From Afipia carboxidovorans OM5 (lineage in GTDB: Bacteria > Pseudomonadota > Alphaproteobacteria > Rhizobiales > Xanthobacteraceae): a stretch of DNA of 64,000 nucleotides. A program made the position numbers and the translations under genes. Shown here piece after piece: positions 16,428 through 24,609 of this stretch; the first letter of the stretch is position 1, and every line of letters begins with the position of its first letter. The stretch lies in contig NC_015684.1 of the NCBI RefSeq assembly GCF_000218565.1, positions 682,001 through 746,000 on the forward strand, read 5' to 3'. Below the pieces are notes generated by a model that saw only the letters and a program-made list of their open reading frames with translations, made no database searches and was not told where the DNA came from.

Positions 16428-18557
16428 ATGTTTCGATATCGCGGACTGATCGCACTCTTCGTGCTGGCGACGCTAGGTTACATCGCGGTGAGCTTCGCCG
16501 CGTTCCGGATGCCGGAGACGATCGCGGATGCGGAGAACTGCGGCTTTCTGCCCGGCGAATTCGTCGCGGCAGGCCAGCTTACCTATGAGCGCACGCAGGC
16601 GTGGTGGGTCAGTTTCCAGCGTAAGGATGAAATCTGGATCGCGTTCTCGCTCGGCCTTGCCGCGGCGTTCGTCGGCTTCGCGCTGTCGATCGGACGGCGC
16701 GCCGGTGGCGGCGTCGCAACCGGGGCTGCGATGGGCGGCGGCGTGCTCGCGCTGTCGGCGCTGTGCGTAAGCTGCCTCGCGCCGGTGCTGTCGGTCGTTG
16801 GACTTGGCCTCGCTGGATCGCTGCTCGCGGGTCTGCCGAAATGGCTGATCGCACTCAACACGCTGATGCTGACCGGGTGGGGCGCGCTCTATCTCACGCG
16901 GCGCGGCCGCGCATGCCCGATGCCGCGTTCCGAAACCCTGATGTCATCGCACTCGAAAACAGCCGGAGCGGAGGTCGCTATGCTTCCCAAAACCTTCATG
17001 GTTGGCGCGGCCATCGTCGCCGCCACATTGCTGATACCGCAAGACGCGACGGCGACCGATTACGCAACCGTGCTGCAGCCGGCGAAGCCCGGTCTGCCGC
17101 TCGCGCATCCGATCGCAACCACCGACATCGCGCCGCCGCCGTTCTCGGAGATCGCGGATCGGCCGGTGAAGCCCGCTTATGTACCGGGTCTGCCCGGTCT
17201 GCCGCAGGGCCGCGCGGTGAAAGATGATTTCGGTGTGCCGCGGCCGCCGAAGTTCGACGGCGTGGTGATCCGCAAGAGCCGTGTCGAGAACGGCGAGGTG
17301 GTGATACCGGCCGGCGGGCTGTTCTATCTGGAAGACACCTGGGGCGGCGAAGTGGCGCTGCGCGGCGAGCCGATGCCGGTGCTCGGCCGGATGCCGACCT
17401 ATGTCGATTACGACATGAGCATCGTCGTCAAGGAGAACGTGACGATCCCGGCCGGCAAGAGCGCGGTCGTCGGCGGCACGGTCTATCAGTATTACGCGAC
17501 GGTGGGCCACGAGAAGCTCGCCAATCACGCGCTGCATGTGAAGACCATCGCCGGCACCGATTGGGAATGGGCATTCGGCTCGCCGGTGCTGTCGATGTCG
17601 GAGCCCGGCTGGTGGGGAACACGCTTCAACCAGCTCTACAATCAGGGGCAGGCCCGCGACGTCACGCCGCAGAAGATCGTGTTCGATTGGATCTCCGGCG
17701 TGCGGATGGATCGCCTGCTGCTGGCCGACAATAAGGTATTCGCAGGCCTTGCCGGCGCAGGCGACGAATGGAAGTCAGGCAATCGCACCATTCGCGTCGC
17801 GGCGATCGATGCCACCGCCGGCACCGTGCAGATCGAAGTCGTCGAGGACGGCAAGGTCGCGCTGACCCGCACGCTCGGCCCGGTGAAGAACGAACTGCTG
17901 ATCGAGGATCACGATGCGCGCAGGGCGCTGGTGTTCGAGCATGGCGACATTGCGGGCTTCCTCTCGCCGTGGCCGGAGCCGTTCAAGGACGGCAAGGCCA
18001 ACCTGAAGATTTACGACAAGGCTTTCAGCCTCAACTATGGGCAGGACTACGCGCCCGACGCGCGCTTTGCGGTGTATCCGGTCGGCTGCCCGACCGGGCA
18101 CAATTTCGGGTTCATGCTGGTCAACAAGGATGAGATCCGCCTGAAGCCCGGTGCGGCGTTCAACGGGCCGGAAGGCTATTTCAAGATCGCGCTCGATCGG
18201 CTCAACGGCGACAAAGTCGCGGCGTGGCATGTCGAGGATCGCGAAGGCAATCGCTCGGTCAATCTCGGCGGTGCGGATGTCGCCAATGTCGATCTCGTGC
18301 TCGGGCAGGGCCGTGTCGCCGGACAGGCGATCCTGAAGGATGTCGGCCGCGCCATGCTGGCGCGCACCTATCAGTCGCTCGCCGAGGCGAGCGGGCAGGC
18401 GGCTGCTGCGAACACCGGCACGCAACCGGCCCCGCATGAGGCCGCGCAGCCTGCCGTCACCGCCGGGTTCTCGCCCGGTCTGCTGGCGGGGATCGGCATC
18501 CTGTTTCTCGGCTGTGCGGGCGTCGGCTACGAGGTCGGCCGCCGCCGGCGCGCATGA
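16428..18557 (+). CDS. MerT-like membrane domain in frame with a secreted C-terminally anchored protein
   Basis: One open frame of 709 codons from MFRYRG. Residues 1 to about 165 have four hydrophobic segments; the third (LALSALCVSCLAPVLSVVGL) carries a cysteine pair (C113, C116) in a setting like the first helices of MerT-type mercury transporters. From about 185 the frame changes character: MLPKTFMVGAAIVAATLL is a signal peptide, followed by about 450 periplasmic residues of unknown family, a Pro/Ala linker and a final helix with an RRRR tail. A perfect ribosome site lies before that internal Met, so this may be two genes that lost a stop between them. The role is unknown; context suggests sulfur or metal-thiol transport. 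Confidence 0.6.
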   Translation: MFRYRGLIALFVLATLGYIAVSFAAFRMPETIADAENCGFLPGEFVAAGQLTYERTQAWWVSFQRKDEIWIAFSLGLAAAFVGFALSIGRRAGGGVATGAAMGGGVLALSALCVSCLAPVLSVVGLGLAGSLLAGLPKWLIALNTLMLTGWGALYLTRRGRACPMPRSETLMSSHSKTAGAEVAMLPKTFMVGAAIVAATLLIPQDATATDYATVLQPAKPGLPLAHPIATTDIAPPPFSEIADRPVKPAYVPGLPGLPQGRAVKDDFGVPRPPKFDGVVIRKSRVENGEVVIPAGGLFYLEDTWGGEVALRGEPMPVLGRMPTYVDYDMSIVVKENVTIPAGKSAVVGGTVYQYYATVGHEKLANHALHVKTIAGTDWEWAFGSPVLSMSEPGWWGTRFNQLYNQGQARDVTPQKIVFDWISGVRMDRLLLADNKVFAGLAGAGDEWKSGNRTIRVAAIDATAGTVQIEVVEDGKVALTRTLGPVKNELLIEDHDARRALVFEHGDIAGFLSPWPEPFKDGKANLKIYDKAFSLNYGQDYAPDARFAVYPVGCPTGHNFGFMLVNKDEIRLKPGAAFNGPEGYFKIALDRLNGDKVAAWHVEDREGNRSVNLGGADVANVDLVLGQGRVAGQAILKDVGRAMLARTYQSLAEASGQAAAANTGTQPAPHEAAQPAVTAGFSPGLLAGIGILFLGCAGVGYEVGRRRRA
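16970..16982 (+). promoter_or_regulatory. Internal ribosome binding site and ATG inside the long membrane-protein frame
   Basis: GGAGGT, four bases, then ATG, in frame with the long ORF. It begins a typical Sec signal peptide (MLPKTFMVGAAIVAATLL...), so a 525-residue secreted protein ending at 18557 could be made independently of the MerT-like part. This decides how the gene should be split. Confidence 0.65.
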
Positions 18558-18604
18558 GCGATTTCAAAATTCGAGGTCAAAAATTCAAACATGGGGGAGA
18601 CGAT

Positions 18605-19486
18605 ATGATGGATAAGAGCAGACGGACGTTCATCGTCACGACGGCGGGCCTTGCGGCGACGACGCTGTTCACGCCGGCGATCGCGCAGGGCAAGAAGAAG
18701 CTGCATTTCGGCGTCGGCCCGCTGCTGCCGAATGCCGAGGACACCAAGAAGGCTTACACGCCGGTGTTCGCTCATCTGGCGAAGGAACTCGGCGTCGATT
18801 TCGATCTGGTCGCGACCACCGACTGGGCGGGCATGGCGGTGGCGATGGGCTCCAACCAGCTCGACATCGCGTGGATGGGGCCGTGGGGCTATATCATCGC
18901 CAATGCCCAGACCGGCTGTCAGGCGGTCGCGACCGTGAAGTACGACGGCAAGCCGGTCTATCACGGCATCATCATTGCGCGGCCGGACCTGCAGGTCTCG
19001 AAATTCCCCGATGATACCAAAGGCAAGACGATTTCCTTCGCGGATGTCGGATCGACCACGGGGTGGCTGATCCCGAGCTATTACGCCAAGGAGGTCTGGA
19101 AGATCGACCCAAAAACCTACTGGAAGTATACCGACGGCGCGACGCACGGCGCCAACGAGATCGCGGTGAGTTCGGGACAGGTCGATATGGCGACCGATTT
19201 CGACCGTAACCGCAACGCGATGATCGCCAGCGGCAAGATCAAGGAAGATTCGAACAAGATCATCTGGACCTCCGCGCCGTTGCCGAACGACGCCATTGCG
19301 TTGCCCAAGAGCGCGCCGAAGGAGCTTGGCGCGCAGGTGCAGAAGATTCTGACCGCGATCACCGACGAGCAGGCCAAGACGCTGCTGCCGCCGCGTTACA
19401 CCGGCTTCGTCGCCGCCAACCATTCCTCTTACGAGATGATCGAGAAGGCGGGTATCGCACTCGGCAAGATCAAGCCCAAGGCCTGA
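18605..19486 (+). CDS. PhnD-like ABC transporter substrate-binding protein
   Basis: A 293-residue periplasmic binding protein of the phosphate/phosphite/phosphonate (PhnD/PtxB) family. A twin-arginine signal is present (KSRRTFIVTTAGLAATTLF, cleavage after AIAQ). Mature landmarks are FGVGPLLPNAEDTKKAYTPVF, the ligand-loop segment MGSNQLDIAWMGPWGYIIAN, and FADVGSTTGWLIPSYY. The Tat signal is less usual for this family. The ATG at 18605 is followed by a second ATG; 17 upstream in-frame codons are probably not translated. Neighbours suggest a sulfur or methylated ligand rather than phosphonate, but that is inference. Confidence 0.85.
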   Translation: MMDKSRRTFIVTTAGLAATTLFTPAIAQGKKKLHFGVGPLLPNAEDTKKAYTPVFAHLAKELGVDFDLVATTDWAGMAVAMGSNQLDIAWMGPWGYIIANAQTGCQAVATVKYDGKPVYHGIIIARPDLQVSKFPDDTKGKTISFADVGSTTGWLIPSYYAKEVWKIDPKTYWKYTDGATHGANEIAVSSGQVDMATDFDRNRNAMIASGKIKEDSNKIIWTSAPLPNDAIALPKSAPKELGAQVQKILTAITDEQAKTLLPPRYTGFVAANHSSYEMIEKAGIALGKIKPKA

Positions 19487-19508
19487 CAAGGCATGGGCAT
19501 GTTTGAAG

Positions 19509-19537
19509 GACGGGTCGCGGCTCTGCCGCGGCCCGTC
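19509..19537 (+). terminator. Intercistronic stem-loop after PhnD-like gene
   Basis: GACGGGTCGCGGC pairs with GCCGCGGCCCGTC (one T-G wobble) around a TCT loop, 22 bases after the binding-protein stop and 19 before the permease start. It matches in position the hairpin at 9451 behind the other binding-protein gene. Confidence 0.6.
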
Positions 19538-19556
19538 GTGATCTGAGGTCGTTGCC

Positions 19557-20375
19557 ATGACGATGAGCAAGGCCGAACGCGCGCTCGACGATCTCGATGC
19601 CATGCGTCGCGGCTCGACCGGCACGCGGGTGCGGTTCTGGGCGATGGTGGCGATTATCGCGGGCTTCTACGCGGTGTCGTGGAATCTCGCCGGGATCGAT
19701 CTTGCAAAGCTGTCGACCGGGTTGCCGCGCCTCGGCCACTGGCTCATGTCGGCATGGCCGCCGAAGCTCGATGAATTGCCGCTGTTCGCGTATCGCACCG
19801 CCGAGACCGTGGCGATGGCGGCGATCGGAACCACGGTCGCCGCGATCCTCGCGATCCCGATGGCAGTGTTGGCGAGCCGCAACATCACGCCGTGGCCGAG
19901 CCTCTATTATCCGGCGCGCTGGTTTCTCAACGTGCTGCGCGGCATCGACTCGTTCGTGTTCGCGCTTCTGTTCGTGGCCGCGGTCGGGCTCGGGCCGTTC
20001 GCGGGCGTGCTCGGCATCGCGCTCCACACCTGGGGCAGCGCCGCGAAATTCTTTGCCGACCACATCGAGAACGTCAACATCGGCCCGCTCGAAGCCGTGC
20101 GCACCACGGGTGCCGGGCGCATCACCACCATCGCCTATGCGCTGGTGCCGGATGTGCTGCCGGTAATGCTCTCGACCACGCTGTTCTGGTGGGAGTTCAA
20201 TGTCCGCGCCTCGACCGTGCTTGGCGTGGTCGGCGCCGGCGGCATCGGGCAGGAGCTGAAGAACAGCATGGACCTGCTCGATTTCCCGCGGCTGTTCACG
20301 ATCATTGCCGTGATTCTTGTGGTCGTCACCGCGCTCGATCAGTTGTCGGGCTGGTTGCGCAAGCGGCTGGTGTAG
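19557..20375 (+). CDS. PhnE-like ABC transporter permease
   Basis: Permease of 272 residues with about six hydrophobic segments. The coupling EAA loop is visible as EAVRTTGAGRITTIAYALVP, and the stretch RGIDSFVFALLFVAAVGLGP is typical of PhnE-type permeases. It lies between the binding-protein and ATPase genes and ends two bases before the ATPase start. Confidence 0.88.
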   Translation: MTMSKAERALDDLDAMRRGSTGTRVRFWAMVAIIAGFYAVSWNLAGIDLAKLSTGLPRLGHWLMSAWPPKLDELPLFAYRTAETVAMAAIGTTVAAILAIPMAVLASRNITPWPSLYYPARWFLNVLRGIDSFVFALLFVAAVGLGPFAGVLGIALHTWGSAAKFFADHIENVNIGPLEAVRTTGAGRITTIAYALVPDVLPVMLSTTLFWWEFNVRASTVLGVVGAGGIGQELKNSMDLLDFPRLFTIIAVILVVVTALDQLSGWLRKRLV

Positions 20376-20377
20376 TC

Positions 20378-21208
20378 ATGACCGGTCATCTGCATGTGGT
20401 CGAAAAGAATCTATCGCCCGGCGCGACGCAAGCGCAGCAGGGAGCCTGCCGGCTGCGCGTCGAGACGCTGGCGAAAACGTTTGCCGGCCATGCCGCCATC
20501 GAGGACGTGAGCTTCGATGTGCATGACGGCGAGTTCGTGGCCGTGCTCGGCCCGAGCGGCGCGGGCAAGACCACGCTGTTCCGCTGCATGACCGGGTTGC
20601 TTGCGCCGGATAATGGTGGTGTGTGGATCGACCGCGAGGACATCGCCACCCTGCGCGACCGCTCCCGCCGCCGTCTGGCCGTGGTGTTTCAGCAGTTCAA
20701 TCTGGTGAGCCGCCTCAGCGCGCTCGACAATGTGCTGGCGGGTCGGCTTGGCTATGTGCCGGCCTGGCGCGGTGCGTTGCGGTGCTTTACCCGCGCGGAT
20801 CGCCTGCTTGCGCTCGAATGCCTCGACCGTGTCGGGCTGCTGGCGCAGGCTGGGCAGCGCGCCGATACGCTCTCGGGCGGCCAGCAGCAGCGTGTCGCGA
20901 TTGCGCGGGCACTGGCGCAGCAGCCGAGCCTGATCGTCGCCGACGAGCCGGTGGCGAGCCTCGATCCGAATGCCGGTGCCGGCGTTCTGGAACTGCTGCG
21001 CGGTATTGCCCGGACGGATGGCGTCGGCATCGTCTGCAGCCTGCATCAGGTGCATTTTGCGCGCGCCTATGCAGATCGTATTATCGGCCTGTCGCACGGA
21101 CGCATCGTCATCGATGGACCAAGCAGCGAATTCGACCAGGCAGCGCTCGAACGGCTATACGGCCATCGGGACAGCGCCGAGCCCGAGAGTGTCGAACCAA
21201 CGACGTGA
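20378..21208 (+). CDS. PhnC-like ABC transporter ATPase
   Basis: ATPase subunit of 276 residues. Walker A GPSGAGKTT lies near 58, signature LSGGQQQRVAIARAL near 166, and Walker B VADEPVASLD soon after, as in PhnC. The frame is open far upstream, but that part is only overlap with the permease gene; ATG at MTGHLHV was chosen because it follows the permease stop by two bases. Confidence 0.88.
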   Translation: MTGHLHVVEKNLSPGATQAQQGACRLRVETLAKTFAGHAAIEDVSFDVHDGEFVAVLGPSGAGKTTLFRCMTGLLAPDNGGVWIDREDIATLRDRSRRRLAVVFQQFNLVSRLSALDNVLAGRLGYVPAWRGALRCFTRADRLLALECLDRVGLLAQAGQRADTLSGGQQQRVAIARALAQQPSLIVADEPVASLDPNAGAGVLELLRGIARTDGVGIVCSLHQVHFARAYADRIIGLSHGRIVIDGPSSEFDQAALERLYGHRDSAEPESVEPTT

Positions 21209-21215
21209 GAAAGCC

Positions 21216-22733
21216 ATGACCGATACTGCTTCGCAAGCCCACCCTCATCCCGCCGACGTCTCCTTTGACGGCGGCGATCTCGATTGCGGCAACGGCCTGC
21301 TGCTTTTGATCCGCAAGCACATCGACCCGATGGCGCGCGGTCAGCTTCTGGAGATTCTCTCGACCGAGATTTCGGTGGATGAGGATCTGCCCGCGTGGTG
21401 CCGGCTCACCTCGAACGATCTGGTGTCGTTCACCAAGACCGGCAAGCAGCGCTCGTTCCTGATCTGCAAGGGCAAGTTCGACGAGCGCGGCAAGGCCGAG
21501 GAAAAGCCGGCGGCGAAAGTGTCCGCGCCCGCAGCGGCGCCTGCACCGGCGGCCGCGCCGGTGCGCAGGCCCGCGCCCGCGATTCCGCCGCTCGCCGTCA
21601 CCGGCATCGGAAGCTGGCCGCGGCCGCGCTGGATGGTCGATGCGATGCACGCCTATGTCGAAGGCCGGCTCGATGAAGCCGCGTTTCATCAGACCGCCGA
21701 CGACGCCGTGCGTCTTGCCGCGGCGGCGCAGGAGCGCGCCGGTGTCGATATCGTCACCGATGGCGAGCAGCGCCGCGACAGCTATGCGAGCTTTGTCGCC
21801 ACCCGGCTCGACAATTGCCAGCTGATCCCGCTGACCGACCTTCTGCCGCTGGTCGATGATCCGGAGGAATTCGAGCGCGAACTGCGCGCGCTTGACGTAC
21901 CTGCCGCGGACGTTCGTCATCCGGCGATCTTCGGCCGTATCAGCCGCAGCCGCCCGCTCGCGCTGCACGAGTTCGATTTTCTCAGTACCGTCACCGACAA
22001 GCCGATCAAGGTCGCATTGCCGGGGCCGTACCTGCTGACGCGGACGATGTGGATGGAGTGTCTGCAGGAGCGGGCCTATCAGTCGCGCGAGGAGCTTGCG
22101 GAAGACATCGTCACGGCGTTGCGCGCGGAGTTGGCTGACCTCATCGATGCTGGCGTCGCGCTGGTGCAGTTCGACGAGCCGGTGCTGTCGGAAGTTGTGT
22201 TCAGCGGCCCGAAGAGCCGGCCGAGCTTCATGTGCGGTGCGCTGTCGGAAACGCGCAGCCCCGAGCATGAGCTGGGCTTCGCCCGCGATCTGATGAATGC
22301 CGTGGTCAGCGGCGCACCGCGTGCGCGCACCGCGGTTCATGTTTGTCGCGGCAACTGGACGCCGGATGAATCGGTGGCGCTGGCCGGGAGCTACGCGCCG
22401 CTTCTCAACACGCTCGGCGCGATGAAGGTCGGCGCCTATCTTCTGGAGATGTGCACCCCGCGCGCGGGCGAGATGGAGCTGTTGCGGGCGCTGCCTGCCG
22501 AGGCGCGCATCGGCGTCGGCGTCGTCAACCAGAAATGCGCCCATGTGGAAGGCTGCGAGGATGTCGAGGCGCGCATCCGGCACGCGATCGACCTGTTCGG
22601 TGCCGAGCGCGTGCTGCTGCATCCCGATTGCGGCTTCGCGACTTTCGCCGACAATCCGATCTGCGCTGCGGTCCCGGCCGAGACCAAGCTCGCGCGGATC
22701 GCGGAAGCCGCACGGCACGTGCGCGGCGGCTGA
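21216..22733 (+). CDS. TusA domain fused to cobalamin-independent methionine synthase (MetE) catalytic core
   Basis: A 505-residue two-domain protein. Residues 13-85 are a TusA-like carrier domain with C24 (DLDCGNG) and C62 (DLPAWCRL); 92-122 is an Ala/Pro-rich linker; 123-505 is the MetE C-terminal barrel, lacking the MetE N-terminal half. Probable zinc ligands are H375 and C377 (HVCRGNW), E411 and C472 (HPDCGF); QFDEPVLS (318-325) and DGEQRRDSY also match the family. Core-only MetE proteins include folate-independent methyltransferases. A cobalamin enzyme (metH) is also present, so methionine synthesis need not be its task. The TusA arm suggests the methyl acceptor or donor is linked to protein-bound sulfur. 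Last gene of the cluster, seven bases after the ATPase. Confidence 0.85.
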   Translation: MTDTASQAHPHPADVSFDGGDLDCGNGLLLLIRKHIDPMARGQLLEILSTEISVDEDLPAWCRLTSNDLVSFTKTGKQRSFLICKGKFDERGKAEEKPAAKVSAPAAAPAPAAAPVRRPAPAIPPLAVTGIGSWPRPRWMVDAMHAYVEGRLDEAAFHQTADDAVRLAAAAQERAGVDIVTDGEQRRDSYASFVATRLDNCQLIPLTDLLPLVDDPEEFERELRALDVPAADVRHPAIFGRISRSRPLALHEFDFLSTVTDKPIKVALPGPYLLTRTMWMECLQERAYQSREELAEDIVTALRAELADLIDAGVALVQFDEPVLSEVVFSGPKSRPSFMCGALSETRSPEHELGFARDLMNAVVSGAPRARTAVHVCRGNWTPDESVALAGSYAPLLNTLGAMKVGAYLLEMCTPRAGEMELLRALPAEARIGVGVVNQKCAHVEGCEDVEARIRHAIDLFGAERVLLHPDCGFATFADNPICAAVPAETKLARIAEAARHVRGG

Positions 22734-22878
22734 GCGGCGACGGGCCATCGCCGCCAAGCGGTATATCGTTGACGCTGCTCTGCCGTGGAACCATTTGACC
22801 GTCTGCAGATTTTCTCCTGCCGGGGTGCAGTCCTGCACCGTCGGGGCGGGCTGTCATGACGTGCGTCGGGCGGCCGTG

Positions 22879-22986
22879 CTAGAGCGTTTTCAAGCGAAGT
22901 GGGAACCGGTTCGCGTGAAGAAAGCGCGTCAAAATAGGAAGCTGGAGTCTTTTCATCGTTTTCATGAAACGATGAAAAGACTCTAG
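22879..22986. repeat. Interspersed palindromic element (CTAG-ended)
   Basis: Begins CTAGAGCGTTTTCAAGCGAA and ends ACTCTAG. The right half is a 17-bp stem, GAGTCTTTTCATCGTTT with AAACGATGAAAAGACTC, around a short TCATG loop (22945-22983). This resembles an intergenic sequence found repeatedly in Bradyrhizobium and relatives. It fills most of the 310-base gap before lemA. Confidence 0.65.
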
Positions 22987-23044
22987 GATGCGTCATCGCT
23001 CCGCGGCTCTGTGGACATTTCTTTGATTATGGCAGGAGGTATTT

Positions 23045-23701
23045 ATGCGCAGGTTGCTGACGGTTCTCGCGGCGCTGGCCACGCTTAGTCTGACCAATTG
23101 CGGTTACAACGCGATCCAGCAGAACGACGAGCAGGTGACCTCGAGCTGGTCGGAGGTGGTGAACCAGTATCAGCGCCGCGCTGATCTCGTGCCCAACCTC
23201 GTGAACTCGGTGAAGGGCTTTGCGCAGCAGGAGAAGGACGTGCTGCTCGGCGTCACCAACGCGCGCGCGCGGGTCGGTAGCGTGCAGGCGGGGCCGGAGG
23301 TCGTCAACGATCCGGCGGCGATGCAGAAATTCCAGGCGGCGCAGGGTGAACTGTCGAGCGCGCTGTCGCGGCTTCTGGTCGTCACCGAGAATTATCCGCA
23401 GCTCAAGTCGGACCAGTTGTTTCGCGATCTGATGGCGCAGCTCGAAGGCACCGAGAACCGCATCGCGGTCGCGCGCAACCGCTACATCAAGGCGGTGCAG
23501 GACTATAACGTCAACATCCGCACCTTCCCAAACAATCTGACCGCCATGGCGTTCGGCTACAAGACCAAGGCGAACTTCACCGTGGAGAACGAAGGTGCGA
23601 TCTCGACCGCGCCGAAGGTCGATTTCAACGCGCCAGCACCTGCATCGCCTGCACCCGCACCTGCTCCGTCGCCAGCGCCCGCACCGGCGCCAGCCAAGTG
23701 A
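23045..23701 (+). CDS. lemA: LemA family lipoprotein
   Basis: A 218-residue LemA protein. The N-terminus is a lipoprotein signal (LATLSLTNC, lipobox cysteine then GYN). The core YNAIQQNDEQVTSSWSEVVN and YQRRADLVPNLVNSVKGFA is the family hallmark; it folds as a helical bundle. The last 25 residues are a Pro/Ala repeat. LemA genes usually travel with TPM-domain genes, as here, where two follow. Function is linked to envelope integrity but is not well defined. Confidence 0.9.
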   Translation: MRRLLTVLAALATLSLTNCGYNAIQQNDEQVTSSWSEVVNQYQRRADLVPNLVNSVKGFAQQEKDVLLGVTNARARVGSVQAGPEVVNDPAAMQKFQAAQGELSSALSRLLVVTENYPQLKSDQLFRDLMAQLEGTENRIAVARNRYIKAVQDYNVNIRTFPNNLTAMAFGYKTKANFTVENEGAISTAPKVDFNAPAPASPAPAPAPSPAPAPAPAK

Positions 23702-23736
23702 TGAGGTGCGCGTAAGGTGAGCGCCGGGGCGCGCCG

Positions 23737-24591
23737 ATGAGGATCGTGCGGAAGCTCGTAGTTGCCGTCCTGCTGTGCTGGGCGGGCGTTGCGGTGGCGC
23801 AGCTTGCGGTGCCGCAACTCACCGCACGCGTCACCGACCAGACCGGCACGCTCAGCACGGCGGATATCGCGAGCCTCGACGAGACGCTCGCGGCGTTCGA
23901 GGCGCGCAAGGGCAGCCAGATCGCCGTCCTGATGGTGCCGACCACGCAGCCCGAGGACATCGCGCAATATTCCATCCGCGTCGTCGAGCAGTGGAAGCTC
24001 GGGCGCAAGGGCGTCGATGACGGCGTGTTGCTGTTGATCGCCAAGGATGACCGCCGCCTGCGCATCGAGGTCGGCTACGGCCTCGAAGGCGCGCTGCCCG
24101 ATGCGACCGCCAATCGCATCATCGATGAAATCATCGTGCCGAAATTCAAGCAGGGCGATTTCGCCGGTGGCGTGAAGGCCGGCGTTGACCGCATCATCAA
24201 GGTGATCGATGGCGAGCCGCTGCCGGAGCCTGCGCGCCGCACCGAGACGCAGGGCGGCTGGAGCGGCGAGGACTTCCCGGTCCTTCTTATCCTCGCGGTG
24301 ATCGTCGGCGGTATCTTGCGCGGCGCCGTCGGGCGGCTGCCGGGCGCATTGATCACCGGTGTGGGCGTTGCGTTTGTCGCCTGGTGGATCGGCGTGACGT
24401 TATTGATGGCGGGATTTTTCGGCGTGCTGACATTCGTGTTCACGCTGATCGGTGATGTCGTGCCGATGTCCGGTGGCGGTGGCCCGCGCGGCGGCTCGGG
24501 CTGGGGCGGCGGTTTCGGTGGTGGCTCCGGTGGCGGGTTCAGCGGCGGAGGCGGTGGCTTCGGCGGCGGCGGCGCGTCGGGGCGGTGGTGA
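23737..24591 (+). CDS. TPM-domain (YgcG-like) secreted membrane protein
   Basis: A 284-residue protein with a signal peptide (MRIVRKLVVAVLLCWAGVAVA), a TPM domain at about 30-150 (VTDQTGTLSTADIASLDETL, then KLGRKGVDDGVLLLIAKDDRR), two membrane helices at about 183-240 and a Gly-rich tail that ends SGRW. This is the YgcG plan seen beside LemA in many bacteria. A role in envelope stress or photosystem-type maintenance is known only for distant relatives. Confidence 0.88.
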   Translation: MRIVRKLVVAVLLCWAGVAVAQLAVPQLTARVTDQTGTLSTADIASLDETLAAFEARKGSQIAVLMVPTTQPEDIAQYSIRVVEQWKLGRKGVDDGVLLLIAKDDRRLRIEVGYGLEGALPDATANRIIDEIIVPKFKQGDFAGGVKAGVDRIIKVIDGEPLPEPARRTETQGGWSGEDFPVLLILAVIVGGILRGAVGRLPGALITGVGVAFVAWWIGVTLLMAGFFGVLTFVFTLIGDVVPMSGGGGPRGGSGWGGGFGGGSGGGFSGGGGGFGGGGASGRW

Positions 24592-24609
24592 GGCAGGCCG
24601 GGTAGCAAA

